Made by a program: the position numbers and the translations under genes
Notes under the pieces: model-generated
What the model saw: the letters and a program-made list of their open reading frames with translations, nothing else
Told to the model about the DNA's origin: nothing
Databases searched by the model: none
Shown: positions 41,684 to 55,598 of the stretch, one piece after another
Layout of the letters: every line of letters starts with the position of its first letter
How positions within the stretch are numbered: position 1 is the first letter of the stretch
Assembly: GCA_021845505.1 (NCBI GenBank)
Contig: JAJZVU010000001.1
Location: forward strand, 62,001 to 126,000
Source: Pseudomonadota bacterium
Lineage (GTDB): Bacteria > Pseudomonadota > Gammaproteobacteria > Burkholderiales > Burkholderiaceae_C
DNA length: 64,000 nt
Direction of reading: 5' to 3'

Positions 41684-42006
41684 GCCGGCTGGTCCTCGTC
41701 CAGCAGCAGCCGCTCGACGATTTCCCCGCGCAGCAGGTGGCGCTCGACGATTTCGTCGATGTCCGCCTGGTCGACGTAGGTGTACCAGACCCCCTGCGGG
41801 TACACCACGCACACCGGCCCCTGCTCGCAACGTTCCATGCAGCCCGCGCGGTTGACCCGCACCTTGCCGGGGCCGGCCAGGCCGGCCTGCTTGACGGCCT
41901 TCTTGCAATGCTCGAAGGCCTGTTCGGCCCCCTGCGCGGCGCAGCACGGTCGCGGGCCGTCGCGCCGGTTCAGGCAGAAGAACACGTGGTATTGGTAGTA
42001 ACTCAT
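41680..42006 (-). CDS. thioredoxin-fold [2Fe-2S] ferredoxin
   Basis: A 108-aa Shethna-type (2Fe-2S) ferredoxin with thioredoxin fold. The N-terminal HVFFCLNRRDGPRPCC and the C-terminal cysteines in NRAGCMERCEQGPVCVV supply the cluster ligands. It probably carries electrons for an oxygenase or reductase that is not in view. Coupled to the downstream hydrolase; hemJ follows on the same strand. Confidence 0.88.
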   Translation of the reverse strand: MSYYQYHVFFCLNRRDGPRPCCAAQGAEQAFEHCKKAVKQAGLAGPGKVRVNRAGCMERCEQGPVCVVYPQGVWYTYVDQADIDEIVERHLLRGEIVERLLLDEDQPA

Positions 42007-42052
42007 CGCAATCCGCCATGCGCGCCCGGCCAGGGCCGGCGCGCCGCCGCGC

Positions 42053-42493
42053 TCAGAAGGGCTTGACCACCACCATCGGGACGATCACAAACAACGCGAC
42101 GGTGGGAATTTCGTTGAACCAGCGATACCAGCGGTGGCCGTGGCGGTTGCGCCCCTGCTCGAACTGCCGCAGCAGCCGGCGGCAGGCATGGTCGAAGGCC
42201 AGCAGCACCAGCACGAAAGCCAGCTTGACGTGCATCCAGCCGTTGCCCGGCCCGTGCAATCCGACTCCATAGTAGAGCCACAGCACGAGGCCGAAGCCCA
42301 GCGCGGGCACCATCAGGAGGGTCATGAAGCGCAGCAGCTTGCGCGCCATCAGCAGCAAGCGCTCGCGTTCGGCCTGCGCCTGCGGGCCGTCGCCGACCAT
42401 CGCCAGGTTGACATAGATGCGCGGCAGGTAGAAAAGCCCCGCGAACCAGGACACGACAAAAATCACATGCAGCGCTTTGATCCACAGGAACAT
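42053..42493 (-). CDS. hemJ: protoporphyrinogen oxidase HemJ
   Basis: HemJ (146 aa), the membrane protoporphyrinogen IX oxidase of many bacteria that lack HemG/HemY. Four hydrophobic segments; the conserved His is in FLWIKALHVIFVVSWFAGLFYLPRIYV and a conserved Lys in GWMHVKLAFVLVL. Position next to hemB supports the heme assignment. It lies upstream of the ferredoxin-hydrolase pair on the minus strand, 46 bases away. Confidence 0.9.
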   Translation of the reverse strand: MFLWIKALHVIFVVSWFAGLFYLPRIYVNLAMVGDGPQAQAERERLLLMARKLLRFMTLLMVPALGFGLVLWLYYGVGLHGPGNGWMHVKLAFVLVLLAFDHACRRLLRQFEQGRNRHGHRWYRWFNEIPTVALFVIVPMVVVKPF

Positions 42494-42596
42494 CGGGTCG
42501 TCTCGGAAGAATGCGGCCGGTCCGCACGCGCTGCCGCGACGCCCGGCCACGCGCGGCTCAGCGCACATTGTGCCTGCGCCCGCCTGGCGCCGCGCC

Positions 42597-42623
42597 AAAA
42601 AAAGACCCCGGCAAGAGCCGGGG
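42597..42623 (-). terminator. Rho-independent terminator of the minus-strand sRNA
   Basis: Stem CCCCGGC (42606-42612) / GCCGGGG (42617-42623), loop AAGA on the plus strand, with seven T on the minus strand (42597-42603). It lies upstream of hemJ and blocks read-through into it. Confidence 0.9.
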
Positions 42624-42695
42624 TGAACAGCCTTGAGTCGGTTCAAGGCACCCGCTCAGGGAGGAGAAGCGGGAGGAAGCGCCTCGCGGCGGCCA
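42597..42695 (-). ncRNA. putative sRNA on the strand opposite hemB (anti-hemB type), with two CCUCC motifs
   Basis: On the minus strand, a -10-like TATGAG (42702-42707) precedes a region of ordered hairpins ending in a strong terminator. From 5' to 3': a CGCC/GGCG stem closed by a GCGA tetraloop (42680-42691); CCUCC (42672-42676); a CCCGCU/AGCGGG hairpin (42651-42673) with a second CCUCC in its loop (42660-42664); a GCCUUGA/UCAAGGC hairpin (42631-42650); and the terminator stem CCCCGGC/GCCGGGG (42606-42623) with a U-rich tail (to 42597). I recall the anti-hemB motif from betaproteobacteria in just this place and orientation. Position of the 5' end is estimated. No minus-strand gene lies upstream, so this terminator needs its own RNA. 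Confidence 0.65.
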
Positions 42696-42708
42696 CCTGG
42701 ACTCATAG

Positions 42709-43827
<1,119 letters not shown>

Positions 43828-43855
43828 CGCGACGGCAAGCCGCGCCCGGCGCCGC

Positions 43856-44299
43856 TCAGCGCCACAGCACGACCAGCGCGACGGCCAGCCAGCCGAGGCC
43901 GAAGTTCAGCTGCACCAGCCGGTGCAGCTGCAGCAGCGCGGCCCCGGCCTGCGGCCATCGATCGTCCTTCGCGGCGCGGCACGCGCGGCGATAGGGCACG
44001 AAGAACAGCCAGACGAACACCGCGCTCATCAGCGCACCGATCCCGGCCATCGCCTGCCAGCCGGCCGGGACGAAGCCCCCCGCACGGGCCAGCAGCCCGC
44101 CGCCGCTGGCCAGCAGCAGCGCGATGCTCGGCCACACCAGCGCGAAAAAGCGTCGCAGCATGGCCAGCAGCAACTGCTGGCGCAGCGGCGGCGCGACCTG
44201 CAGCAGCGCCGGACGCACGGCGACGAGCATCAGGCTCATCCCGCCGAGCCAGACGATCGCAGCGGCCAAGTGAACAAAAAGCAACAAATCGTTCAGCAT
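43856..44299 (-). CDS. CopD-like membrane protein
   Basis: A 147-aa protein with four predicted transmembrane helices. The N-terminal HLAAAIVWLGGMSLMLVAVRPAL matches the copper-resistance D (CopD) domain in an abbreviated stand-alone form; conserved His is present in helix 1 and a further His in LQLHRLVQL. Whether it handles copper is not shown. It shares the general shape of HemJ (42053-42493), another CopD-like membrane protein close by. Confidence 0.72.
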   Translation of the reverse strand: MLNDLLLFVHLAAAIVWLGGMSLMLVAVRPALLQVAPPLRQQLLLAMLRRFFALVWPSIALLLASGGGLLARAGGFVPAGWQAMAGIGALMSAVFVWLFFVPYRRACRAAKDDRWPQAGAALLQLHRLVQLNFGLGWLAVALVVLWR

Positions 44300-44698
44300 G
44301 CAGGGTCCCCGGCCGATGCCTCGTCGCCTCCGCAGCCACTGCCGGCGGGGCTGCCGGGCAGCATCGACGAGCAGCCGGCGATACCGCCGGCAACGAAATG
44401 ACTGGATCGGGTGCTTAGGGTTTACGTATACTTCCGCCGTTTGGCCACGAGCGAATTGTTACAACGCCGGGCCGGGGCGGGACGAACTGGCGCGCGCCAC
44501 CACACTCGGCCGCGCGCGCCGGTGCACGGCGTGGTCGCGCGACGCAGCGTGGCGTCGCCAGCAAGTGTAGCCAGCGCACGCACGATGGGTGCGCCGGCTG
44601 TCCGGCAGGAGTCGCGGTGCGGCGGTGGCGCAGCGCCGCGGCCGGACAGCCTGCACAAGGCCTGCCGCCCCGCCCTTTCGCCCTTTGAACGCAGCACC
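44300..44698. promoter_or_regulatory. intergenic leader of the atp operon with a hairpin
   Basis: About 400 bases between the divergent CopD-like and atpI genes. A TATACT element (44427-44432) could be a -10, but no good -35 was seen. An exact 11-bp inverted repeat GGCTGTCCGGC (44596-44606) / GCCGGACAGCC (44641-44651), arms separated by 34 bases, lies about 50 bases before the atpI start and could fold in the mRNA leader. No gene was found here. Confidence 0.4.
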
Positions 44699-45172
44699 GT
44701 GCAAGCCTTGGACACCTGGCAGGAAGACAACGACAACACCTGGCGCGAACCGCTGAGTCGCGCCCAGGCGCAGGCGCTGATGCGCGCCAAGCCCGGGGTG
44801 TCTGCGCTCGCCGTGGTCGCGCTGCAACTCGCGGTCACGCTGGCCGCGGGGCTGCTGGGCTGGGCGCTCGCCGGGCGTGCGGCCGGGCTGTCGGCGGCCT
44901 GGGGAGGCGCGGTGGTGGTGCTGCCGGCGGCGCTGTTCGCCGCGGCGATGCGCCGCTGGCTGGTGCGCCTGCCGCCGGCGTACGCGCTGTTCGGATTCGC
45001 ATTCGGCGAACTGCTCAAGATCGCCGCCACCGTGGCGCTGCTGCTGCTGGCGCCGCGGCTGCTGGGCAGCATCCACTGGCCGGCGCTGCTGCTCGGGCTG
45101 CTGGCCGCGCTGCAGGTCTACTGGATCGCCCTGCTGTTGCGCGGCAAGCCGCGCGCGCTCTCGAGCGACTGA
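44699..45172 (+). CDS. atpI: ATP synthase subunit I
   Basis: AtpI (157 aa), a small membrane protein that helps assemble the c-ring. Four hydrophobic segments with a short soluble N-terminus (QALDTWQEDNDNTWREPLSR). The GTG at 44699 lacks a strong ribosome site but the nearest homologous start; the frame upstream is not gene-like. First gene of the atp operon: atpI-B-E-F-H-A-G-D-C. Confidence 0.88.
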   Translation: MQALDTWQEDNDNTWREPLSRAQAQALMRAKPGVSALAVVALQLAVTLAAGLLGWALAGRAAGLSAAWGGAVVVLPAALFAAAMRRWLVRLPPAYALFGFAFGELLKIAATVALLLLAPRLLGSIHWPALLLGLLAALQVYWIALLLRGKPRALSSD

Positions 45173-45215
45173 TTCTTCCGCGATAACGCTGCGACCTTTC
45201 TTCCTTCCCTCCACC

Positions 45216-46076
45216 ATGGCCGCCCCAGAACAACCCATCACCGCAGGCGAGTACATCGTCCACCACCTGACCCAATGGACCAACGTGCCGCGCACGGGGG
45301 TGGTCGACTTCCATGTCATCGACATCGACTCGCTGGTGGTCACCGTGCTGCTGGGCGCGCTGGCCTGCTGGGTGCTGTGGCGGGTGGCGCGCAGCATGAC
45401 CAGCGGGGTTCCCGGGCGGCTGCAGGCGGCGGTGGAGTTCCTCGCCGAATTCGTCGACGAGCAGGCGCGGGGAATCGTGCGCAACGCCAGGTCCCGCGAG
45501 TTCGTGACTCCGCTGGCGTTCATCGCCTTCATCTGGATCGTCCTGATGAACGCCATGGACCTGTTGCCGGTGGACCTGCTGCCGCGCCTGTGGGAAGGCG
45601 CCGCCGCGGCGACCGGCCACAACCCGCAGCACGCCTATCTGCGCGTCGTGGCCACCGCCGACCTTTCGGTGTCGCTGGGCATGTCGATCACCGTGCTGCT
45701 GCTCAGCCTGTACTACGGCATGCGCATCAAGGGCATCGGCGGCTGGGTGCACGAGCTGTTCACCGCGCCGTTCGGCAACCACCCGCTGCTTTGGCCGCTG
45801 AACTTCCTGATGCAGCTGCTCGAGTACCTGGCCAAGACGCTGTCGCACGGCATGCGGTTGTTCGGCAACCTGTACGCCGAGGAAATCCTGTTCATGATCA
45901 TCGCGCTGATGGGCGCCGCCGGGCTGGGCAGCCTGTCGGGCTGGGCGCTGTTCTTCGGCAACATCGCGGCCGGCCTGGCGTGGTCGATCTTCAGCATGCT
46001 GATCATCGTGCTGCAGGGGTTCATTTTCATGATGCTGACCCTGGTGTACATCGGCCAGGCGCACGACCACCACTGA
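45216..46076 (+). CDS. atpB: ATP synthase subunit a (Fo)
   Basis: Subunit a (286 aa) forms the two proton half-channels next to the c-ring. The essential Arg lies in the helix containing KTLSHGMRLFGNLYAEEI, followed by the C-terminal helices GFIFMMLTLVYIGQAH; the N-terminal EYIVHHLTQW segment is also typical. Five or six transmembrane helices. 43 bases after atpI. Confidence 0.97.
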   Translation: MAAPEQPITAGEYIVHHLTQWTNVPRTGVVDFHVIDIDSLVVTVLLGALACWVLWRVARSMTSGVPGRLQAAVEFLAEFVDEQARGIVRNARSREFVTPLAFIAFIWIVLMNAMDLLPVDLLPRLWEGAAAATGHNPQHAYLRVVATADLSVSLGMSITVLLLSLYYGMRIKGIGGWVHELFTAPFGNHPLLWPLNFLMQLLEYLAKTLSHGMRLFGNLYAEEILFMIIALMGAAGLGSLSGWALFFGNIAAGLAWSIFSMLIIVLQGFIFMMLTLVYIGQAHDHH

Positions 46077-46132
46077 GCGCGCGCAGCCGAGCCACGCACC
46101 ACCGCTTCACCTCCGCTTTTCTCCCACTCTGA

Positions 46133-46408
<276 letters not shown>

Positions 46409-46470
46409 CCGGGCGAGCGTTGCCCCGGTTTGCACCACCCCGTCTCTGACACTACGCAAGGGTTAGCGCC

Positions 46471-46941
46471 ATGCATTTGGACGCAACACTGATTGCGCAG
46501 CTCATCGTCTTCCTGCTGCTGGCGGCGTTCACGGCCAAGTTCGTCTGGCCACCGATCACCAGGGCCCTCGACGAGCGCGCGCAGAAGATCGCCGACGGCC
46601 TGGCCGCGGCGGACCGCGCCAAGGCCGAACTGGCCTCGGCCAACCAGGAGGTGGAACGCGAATTGGCTCGCTCCCACCAGGAAAGCGCGCAGCGCCTGCA
46701 CGAGGCCGAACGGCGCGCGCTGGCGATGATCGAGGAAGCCAGGCACAAGGCCGAGGAAACGGCCGAGGGCATCGTCGCCCAGGCGCGCGCCGAGGCCGAG
46801 CAGCAGCTGGTCAAGGCCCGCGAAACGCTGCGCGACCAGGTCGCCGCGCTCGCGGTCAAGGGCGCCGAGGCGATCCTGCGCCGCGAGGTCGACGAGCGCG
46901 CCCACGCCGAGCTGCTGGCGCAGCTCAAGGCCGAACTCTGA
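46471..46941 (+). CDS. atpF: ATP synthase subunit b (Fo)
   Basis: Subunit b (156 aa), the peripheral stalk. One N-terminal transmembrane helix ([21 protein letters not shown]) followed by a long charged coiled coil (Ala/Glu/Arg-rich, about residues 40-150) that reaches subunit delta. Length is that of E. coli AtpF (156 aa). 13 bases before atpH. Confidence 0.96.
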   Translation: MHLDATLIAQLIVFLLLAAFTAKFVWPPITRALDERAQKIADGLAAADRAKAELASANQEVERELARSHQESAQRLHEAERRALAMIEEARHKAEETAEGIVAQARAEAEQQLVKARETLRDQVAALAVKGAEAILRREVDERAHAELLAQLKAEL

Positions 46942-46954
46942 GCCGGAGGACACG

Positions 46955-47500
46955 ATGGCCGAACTCGCCACCGTCGCGCGGCCCTATGCCGAGGCGATGT
47001 TCCAGGCCGCGCGCGGCGCGGCCGCCAGCGGATCGCTCGACGACATCGCCCAGCAGCTCGACGCGCTGGCCGCGGTGGCGCGCGACCCCGAGCTGCGCCA
47101 GCTGGCGGGCGACCCGCAGCTCGGCGCCGAGCAGCTCGGCGCCGTGATGCTGTCGACCCTGCCGCAGGCTCCCGCCGACGCGGTGCGCAACCTGCTGCAG
47201 GTGGTGCTGGAGAACCACCGCCTGGCCGCGTTGCCGGCGATCGCCGAGCAGTTCCACCGCCTGAAGGACGACGCGCAGCAATGCGCGGAGGTCGTGATCA
47301 CCAGCGCTTTCGCGCTCGACCAGCGCCAGCTCGGCGAGCTGCTGCCGACGCTCGAGCGCCGCTTCGCGCGCAGGCTGTACGCGCGTGTCGAGGTCGACCC
47401 CGCACTGATCGGCGGAGTGCGCGTGGCGGTCGGCGACGAAGTGCTCGACGCCTCGGTGCGCGCCCGCCTGGACGCCATGCGCAACGCCCTCACGGCTTGA
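46955..47500 (+). CDS. atpH: ATP synthase subunit delta (F1)
   Basis: Subunit delta (181 aa) joins the peripheral stalk to the F1 head. N-terminal ATVARPYAEAMFQAA and C-terminal VEVDPALIGGVRVAVGDEVLDASVRARL are the family signatures; helical N-domain then mixed C-domain. GGAGG before the ATG. Fourth of the Fo/stalk genes. Confidence 0.95.
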   Translation: MAELATVARPYAEAMFQAARGAAASGSLDDIAQQLDALAAVARDPELRQLAGDPQLGAEQLGAVMLSTLPQAPADAVRNLLQVVLENHRLAALPAIAEQFHRLKDDAQQCAEVVITSAFALDQRQLGELLPTLERRFARRLYARVEVDPALIGGVRVAVGDEVLDASVRARLDAMRNALTA

Positions 47501-47536
47501 GGCCCCCATCATCGCCCACGTATTGCGAGGCACCCC

Positions 47537-49078
<1,542 letters not shown>

Positions 49079-49172
49079 GCCGCCAGCCCTCGCACCCCAA
49101 CCCGGCGCCGCCCGCCGGGGCCGCCGCGCCAGCGCGGCGGCACGAGGCGGCCGCCCGGACCGGAGATCCCGC

Positions 49173-51534
<2,362 letters not shown>

Positions 51535-51586
51535 GCGACGGCCGCAGGGTTCGCCCCTGCGCCGCCGCCTGCCCTGCGGAGTGGTG

Positions 51587-52015
51587 ATGAAAACCTTTCA
51601 AATCGATGTGGTCAGTGCCGAAGAGCTGATCTATACCGGGCAGGCGCGCTTCGTGGCGCTTCCCGGCGAGGCCGGCGAACTGGGCATCCTCGCCGGGCAT
51701 ACCCCGCTGATCACCCGCATCCGGCCGGGCGCGGTGCGCATCGAGCGCCCCGACGGCGCGAGTACCGAGGAGGACTTCGTGTTCGTCGCCGGTGGGGTGC
51801 TGGAAGTGCAGCCGGGACACGTCACGGTGCTGGCCGATACCGCGATCCGCGGCAAGGACCTCGACGAGGCCAAGGCCCAGGAGGCCCTCAAGCTGGCGCA
51901 GGAAAACCGCGCCCACGCCAAGGAAACCCAGGACATCGCGGTGGTCGAGGGCGAACTGGCGATGCTGGCCGCGCAACTGGCGGCGATCCGCCGCATGCGG
52001 GGCAAGATCCACTGA
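51587..52015 (+). CDS. atpC: ATP synthase subunit epsilon (F1)
   Basis: Subunit epsilon (142 aa), which couples rotor to F1 and can inhibit ATP hydrolysis through its C-terminal helices. The beta-sandwich segment [23 protein letters not shown] is typical. ATG 51587 has GGAG nearby; a GTG two codons earlier is possible. Last gene of the atp operon. Confidence 0.95.
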   Translation: MKTFQIDVVSAEELIYTGQARFVALPGEAGELGILAGHTPLITRIRPGAVRIERPDGASTEEDFVFVAGGVLEVQPGHVTVLADTAIRGKDLDEAKAQEALKLAQENRAHAKETQDIAVVEGELAMLAAQLAAIRRMRGKIH

Positions 52016-52022
52016 CCCGTCC

Positions 52023-52044
52023 GCGGCACGCGCGAGCGTGCCGC
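52023..52044. terminator. hairpin after atpC
   Basis: A perfect 9-bp stem GCGGCACGC / GCGTGCCGC with a GCGA tetraloop, 8 bases after atpC. No T-run follows; it could mark the 3' end of the atp mRNA or protect it from exonucleases. Confidence 0.5.
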
Positions 52045-52086
52045 CTCGCTTGTGTAGCATCACGGCAGGAACCTCGTGCCCTGCCG

Positions 52087-53298
52087 ATGCCAGCCGCCCC
52101 CGCCACCCGCAGCGCAGCGCGCGCCAGCAGCCACCGCCGCGGCGCGGCGGCCGGCGCGCTGGCGACGGCGCTGCTGCTGGCCGGCTGCGCCAGCAGCCCG
52201 CCGCGCCGCGGTCCCGTTTCCGCTCAGCCCCCGCTGAACGCATCCAGCGGCTGCTTCGCGCCGCCGCCCAACCTGCGCGCCGCCTACAACCGCGACTACA
52301 CGGTGCTGGGCCGCACCTATGCGCCGCTGCGCAGCGCGTCGGGCTACGACGTCGACGGCACCGCCTCCTGGTATGGCTGGGAGTCCGGCGCGACGACCTC
52401 GATGGGAACCCGTTTCAACCCCCGCGCGTTCACCGCCGCCAGCCGGGTGCTGCCGCTGCCCACCTGCGTCGAGGTGACCAACCTGCGCAACGGCCGCAGC
52501 GCCCTCGTGCTGGTCGACGACCGCGGACCCTTTGTCGACAGCCGGGTGATGGACCTGTCCTACGGGGCGGCGAAGGCGCTGGGTGTGGTCGCCACCGGCA
52601 CCGCACCGGTGCGCATCGTCGCACTCGCCGCCGACACCCTGCAGACCTCGCCCGGCCCCGTGGCGGCGCCGCCGCCGCCGCTGCCCGCCGCCGCCGCCCC
52701 GCAGACCCGCTTCCCGCGAGCGCCCGCGCCGAGCGTGGCTTCGGCGCCGCCGCCGGCCGGCAGCGCGGCCGCGCCACCGGCGATGCAGATGACCCCGCTG
52801 CCGGCACTGGCGCCGGCCCCGCAGCCCTCGGCAGCCCCGCAGCCCGCACCGGCCCCGCAGCCCGCTCCGCCGGCCAGCAGCGCCAGCGCATCGCTGTCCG
52901 ACTGGCTGGCGCAGCAGCAGGCGGCCGCTTCGGCCGCGCTGGCCGCCCAGGCTCCGGCTCCGGGTGAGGCCCAGGCTCCGGCCCAGGCCCAGGCCCCGGC
53001 CCCGGCTCCGGCCAGCTCGGCCGCGTCGCCACCCGCGGCGCTGGCACCGATGCCCGGCGGCGCCGCGCAGACCTACGTGCAGACCGGCGCCTTCACCATC
53101 GAGGGCAATGCACGCCAGGAGGCCAGCCGGCTGCAACGCGCCGGCGTCGGCCCGGTGGAAGTCGTGCCCGGCTTTGTGCGCGGCCGCACCTGGTACAAGG
53201 TACAGATCGGCCCGCTGCCCGGCAGCGGCAACGAGCCCGGGCTGCGCAGCCGTCTCGCCGCGCTCGGGCTGCGCGACTACACCTTCGTGCACCAATAG
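52087..53298 (+). CDS. rlpA: RlpA-like septal lipoprotein with SPOR domain; catalytic residues substituted
   Basis: A 403-aa lipoprotein (lipobox LLAGC, Cys34). Residues 88-165 are the double-psi beta-barrel domain of RlpA (GTASWYG near residue 91), residues about 185-310 a Pro/Ala-rich linker, and residues 320-403 a SPOR domain that binds denuded septal glycan. In characterised RlpA the barrel carries E-x-x-D and a later His (spacing E+3, E+11). Here the same spacing reads Thr108, Asn111, Ser119; the downstream Asp pair (144-145) is kept. So it looks unable to act as a lytic transglycosylase. It lies downstream of atpC, followed by a minus-strand PsiF-like gene. Confidence 0.85.
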   Translation: MPAAPATRSAARASSHRRGAAAGALATALLLAGCASSPPRRGPVSAQPPLNASSGCFAPPPNLRAAYNRDYTVLGRTYAPLRSASGYDVDGTASWYGWESGATTSMGTRFNPRAFTAASRVLPLPTCVEVTNLRNGRSALVLVDDRGPFVDSRVMDLSYGAAKALGVVATGTAPVRIVALAADTLQTSPGPVAAPPPPLPAAAAPQTRFPRAPAPSVASAPPPAGSAAAPPAMQMTPLPALAPAPQPSAAPQPAPAPQPAPPASSASASLSDWLAQQQAAASAALAAQAPAPGEAQAPAQAQAPAPAPASSAASPPAALAPMPGGAAQTYVQTGAFTIEGNARQEASRLQRAGVGPVEVVPGFVRGRTWYKVQIGPLPGSGNEPGLRSRLAALGLRDYTFVHQ

Positions 53299-53315
53299 CC
53301 CGACCGGCGCGGCGT

Positions 53316-53618
53316 TCAGCCACGGCGGAGCAGGCACGCGCGCAGGAAGCGCGCGCGCTCGACGCCGCGCAACCCCCGCCAGCGTGCCTGGGTATTGCAG
53401 AACACCATGCGCTGCTGCTGGCGCCCGGCCCGCCGGCGCGGCGCAGCTCGCGCGCCATGCAGCGGGCCCAGGCATTGCGGCGACTGCGCCAGCCGGCGCG
53501 CGGCCTGGCCGTCCGGCAGCGGACATTCAGGGCGCGGTCGCACCGGGAAACTGGCGGCGCCGGCCGGGCTCGCCGCCAGCAGGCCCAGCCAGCAGGCGAG
53601 CAGCCAGCGCTCGAGCAT
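53316..53618 (-). CDS. PsiF-repeat exported small protein
   Basis: A 100-aa protein with signal peptide ([20 protein letters not shown]). Its C-terminal 30 residues follow the PsiF repeat: [26 protein letters not shown], with the spacing of paired cysteines. PsiF is a phosphate-starvation-inducible family of unknown function. An upstream ATG at 53633 would add five residues. It fills the gap between rlpA and argS, on the other strand. No recognised promoter. Confidence 0.65.
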   Translation of the reverse strand: MLERWLLACWLGLLAASPAGAASFPVRPRPECPLPDGQAARRLAQSPQCLGPLHGARAAPRRRAGRQQQRMVFCNTQARWRGLRGVERARFLRACLLRRG

Positions 53619-53787
53619 CGGCAGACAGGTCATGGCGATCACGGCCGGCCCGCGCGAGCGGGCCGGACAAGCGCGGCGGGTGCGCGGGGGGCATCTTAGA
53701 ATGGCCTGCTTTGCCCCTGCCGCGGACGGCCTTCGCGGCAGCGCGAGCCCGCACCGCCCGGGCCACCTTGCCAACGCCCAGTCCATC

Positions 53788-55542
53788 ATGCGCGAATTCC
53801 TTCTCCGGCTGAACGACACCCTGGCAGCGGCCGCCGCGCAACTGCTGCCGCCGGGCCAGGAACTGGGGGCCGCGACCCTGCTGGAGCGGCCGAAGGCCGC
53901 CGGACACGGCGACTTCAGCTGCACCCTGGCGCTGCAACTGGCCAAGCGCGCCGCCCGGCCGCCGCGCGAGATCGGCCAGACGCTGCTCGCCGCGGTGCGT
54001 GCCGATGACCGGCTCGCCCAGGGCCTGCAGGCCGCCGAGGTGGCCGGCCCGGGCTTTGTCAACTTCACGCTGGCGCCCGCGCTGAAGCGGCAGGTCGTCG
54101 AGCAGGTGCTCGCGCAGCGCGAGGCCTACGGCCGGGTCGCCACCGACCCGGCGCGCCGGGTACTGGTGGAATTCGTGTCGGCCAACCCCACCGGGCCGCT
54201 GCATGTCGGCCACGGCCGCCAGGGCGCGCTGGGCGACACCATCGCCGCGCTGCTGGACAGCCAGGGTTGGGCGGTGACCCGCGAGTTCTACTACAACGAC
54301 GCCGGCGTGCAGATCGCCAACCTGGCGCGGTCGGTGCAGGCGCGAGCCCGCGGCATGGCGCCCGGGGACCCCGGCTGGCCCGAGGGGGCCTACAACGGCG
54401 GCTACATCGCCGACATCGCTCGCGACTACCTGGCGCGCGCCACGGTGCGCGCCGCCGACGGCCAGGCGGTGCGCGCGAGCGGCGAGGTCGAGGACCTGGA
54501 GGCCATCCGCAGCTTCGCGGTGGCCTACCTGCGGCGCGAGCAGGACATCGACCTCAAGGCCTTCGGCATCGCCTTCGACCACTACTACCTGGAATCCAGC
54601 CTGTACAGCGACGGGCGCGTGCAGCAGGCGGTGCACGCGCTGGTCACCGCCGGTCATACCTACGAGGCCGACGGCGCGCTGTGGCTGCGCACCACCGGCT
54701 TCGGCGACGACAAGGACCGGGTGATGCGCAAGTCCGACGGCAGCTACACCTATTTCGTCCCCGACGTCGCCTACCACCTGGCGAAATGGGAGCGCGGCTT
54801 CCACCACGCGATCAACATCCAGGGCTCCGACCACCACGGCACCATCGCCCGGGTGCGCGCCGGGCTGCGCGCGGCCGAGCCGGCGATCCCGGCCGACTAT
54901 CCGCGCTACGTGCTGCACAAGATGGTCACCGTGATGCGCGGCGGCGAGGAGGTGAAGATCTCCAAGCGCGCCGGCAGCTACGTCACGCTGCGCGACCTGG
55001 TCGAATGGTCGGGCGGGGTGCGCGAGGGCCAGCCCGACGACGAGCGCGACGCCGCGCTGCGCCGCGGCCGCGACGCCGTGCGCTTCTTCCTGGTGTCGCG
55101 CAAGGCCGACACCGACTTCGTGTTCGACGTCGACCTGGCGCTGGCGCAAAGCGACGACAACCCGGTGTACTACGTGCAATACGCCCACGCCCGCATCTGC
55201 TCGGTGCTGGCGCAATGGGCCGAGCGCGACGGCGGCGACGAGCGCGAACTCCCCGGCTGCGACCTTTCCCCGCTCGGGCAGGGCCGCGAGCTCGATCTGA
55301 TGATGCTGCTGGCCCGCTACCCCGAGATGCTGCGCCAGGCCACCGACGACCTCAGTCCGCACGACGTGGCCTTCTATCTGCGCGAGCTGGCCGCCGCGGT
55401 GCACGGCTACTACAACGCCGAGCGGGTGCTGGTCGACGACCCCGGGCTCAAGCGCGCGCGCCTGGCACTGCTGCTGGCGGCGCGCCAGGTGTTGCACAAT
55501 GCCCTGAGCGTGCTGGGGGTCAGCAGCCCGCAGCGCATGTGA
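53788..55542 (+). CDS. argS: arginyl-tRNA synthetase
   Basis: ArgS (584 aa), class I. The Arg-specific N-terminal domain (residues 1-110), the HIGH-type motif in [11 protein letters not shown], the KMSKS-like [15 protein letters not shown] and the C-terminal anticodon-binding helices (ending [13 protein letters not shown]) are present. ATG at 53788 matches the family; the frame is open further upstream. It is followed by a SPOR gene and dsbA in the order common in this group. Confidence 0.97.
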   Translation: MREFLLRLNDTLAAAAAQLLPPGQELGAATLLERPKAAGHGDFSCTLALQLAKRAARPPREIGQTLLAAVRADDRLAQGLQAAEVAGPGFVNFTLAPALKRQVVEQVLAQREAYGRVATDPARRVLVEFVSANPTGPLHVGHGRQGALGDTIAALLDSQGWAVTREFYYNDAGVQIANLARSVQARARGMAPGDPGWPEGAYNGGYIADIARDYLARATVRAADGQAVRASGEVEDLEAIRSFAVAYLRREQDIDLKAFGIAFDHYYLESSLYSDGRVQQAVHALVTAGHTYEADGALWLRTTGFGDDKDRVMRKSDGSYTYFVPDVAYHLAKWERGFHHAINIQGSDHHGTIARVRAGLRAAEPAIPADYPRYVLHKMVTVMRGGEEVKISKRAGSYVTLRDLVEWSGGVREGQPDDERDAALRRGRDAVRFFLVSRKADTDFVFDVDLALAQSDDNPVYYVQYAHARICSVLAQWAERDGGDERELPGCDLSPLGQGRELDLMMLLARYPEMLRQATDDLSPHDVAFYLRELAAAVHGYYNAERVLVDDPGLKRARLALLLAARQVLHNALSVLGVSSPQRM

Positions 55543-55598
55543 GCAGCACGCGCGACGCAACCGCTGCCAGCCGGCCCGCAAGCCTTCGACGACACACC

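Noticed and set aside
42624-42700. A minus-strand micro-ORF starting ATGAGTCCAGG
   Set aside because: A 16-codon frame starts at the -10-like element with no ribosome site; it would have to start before the estimated RNA 5' end. RNA structure explains the region better.
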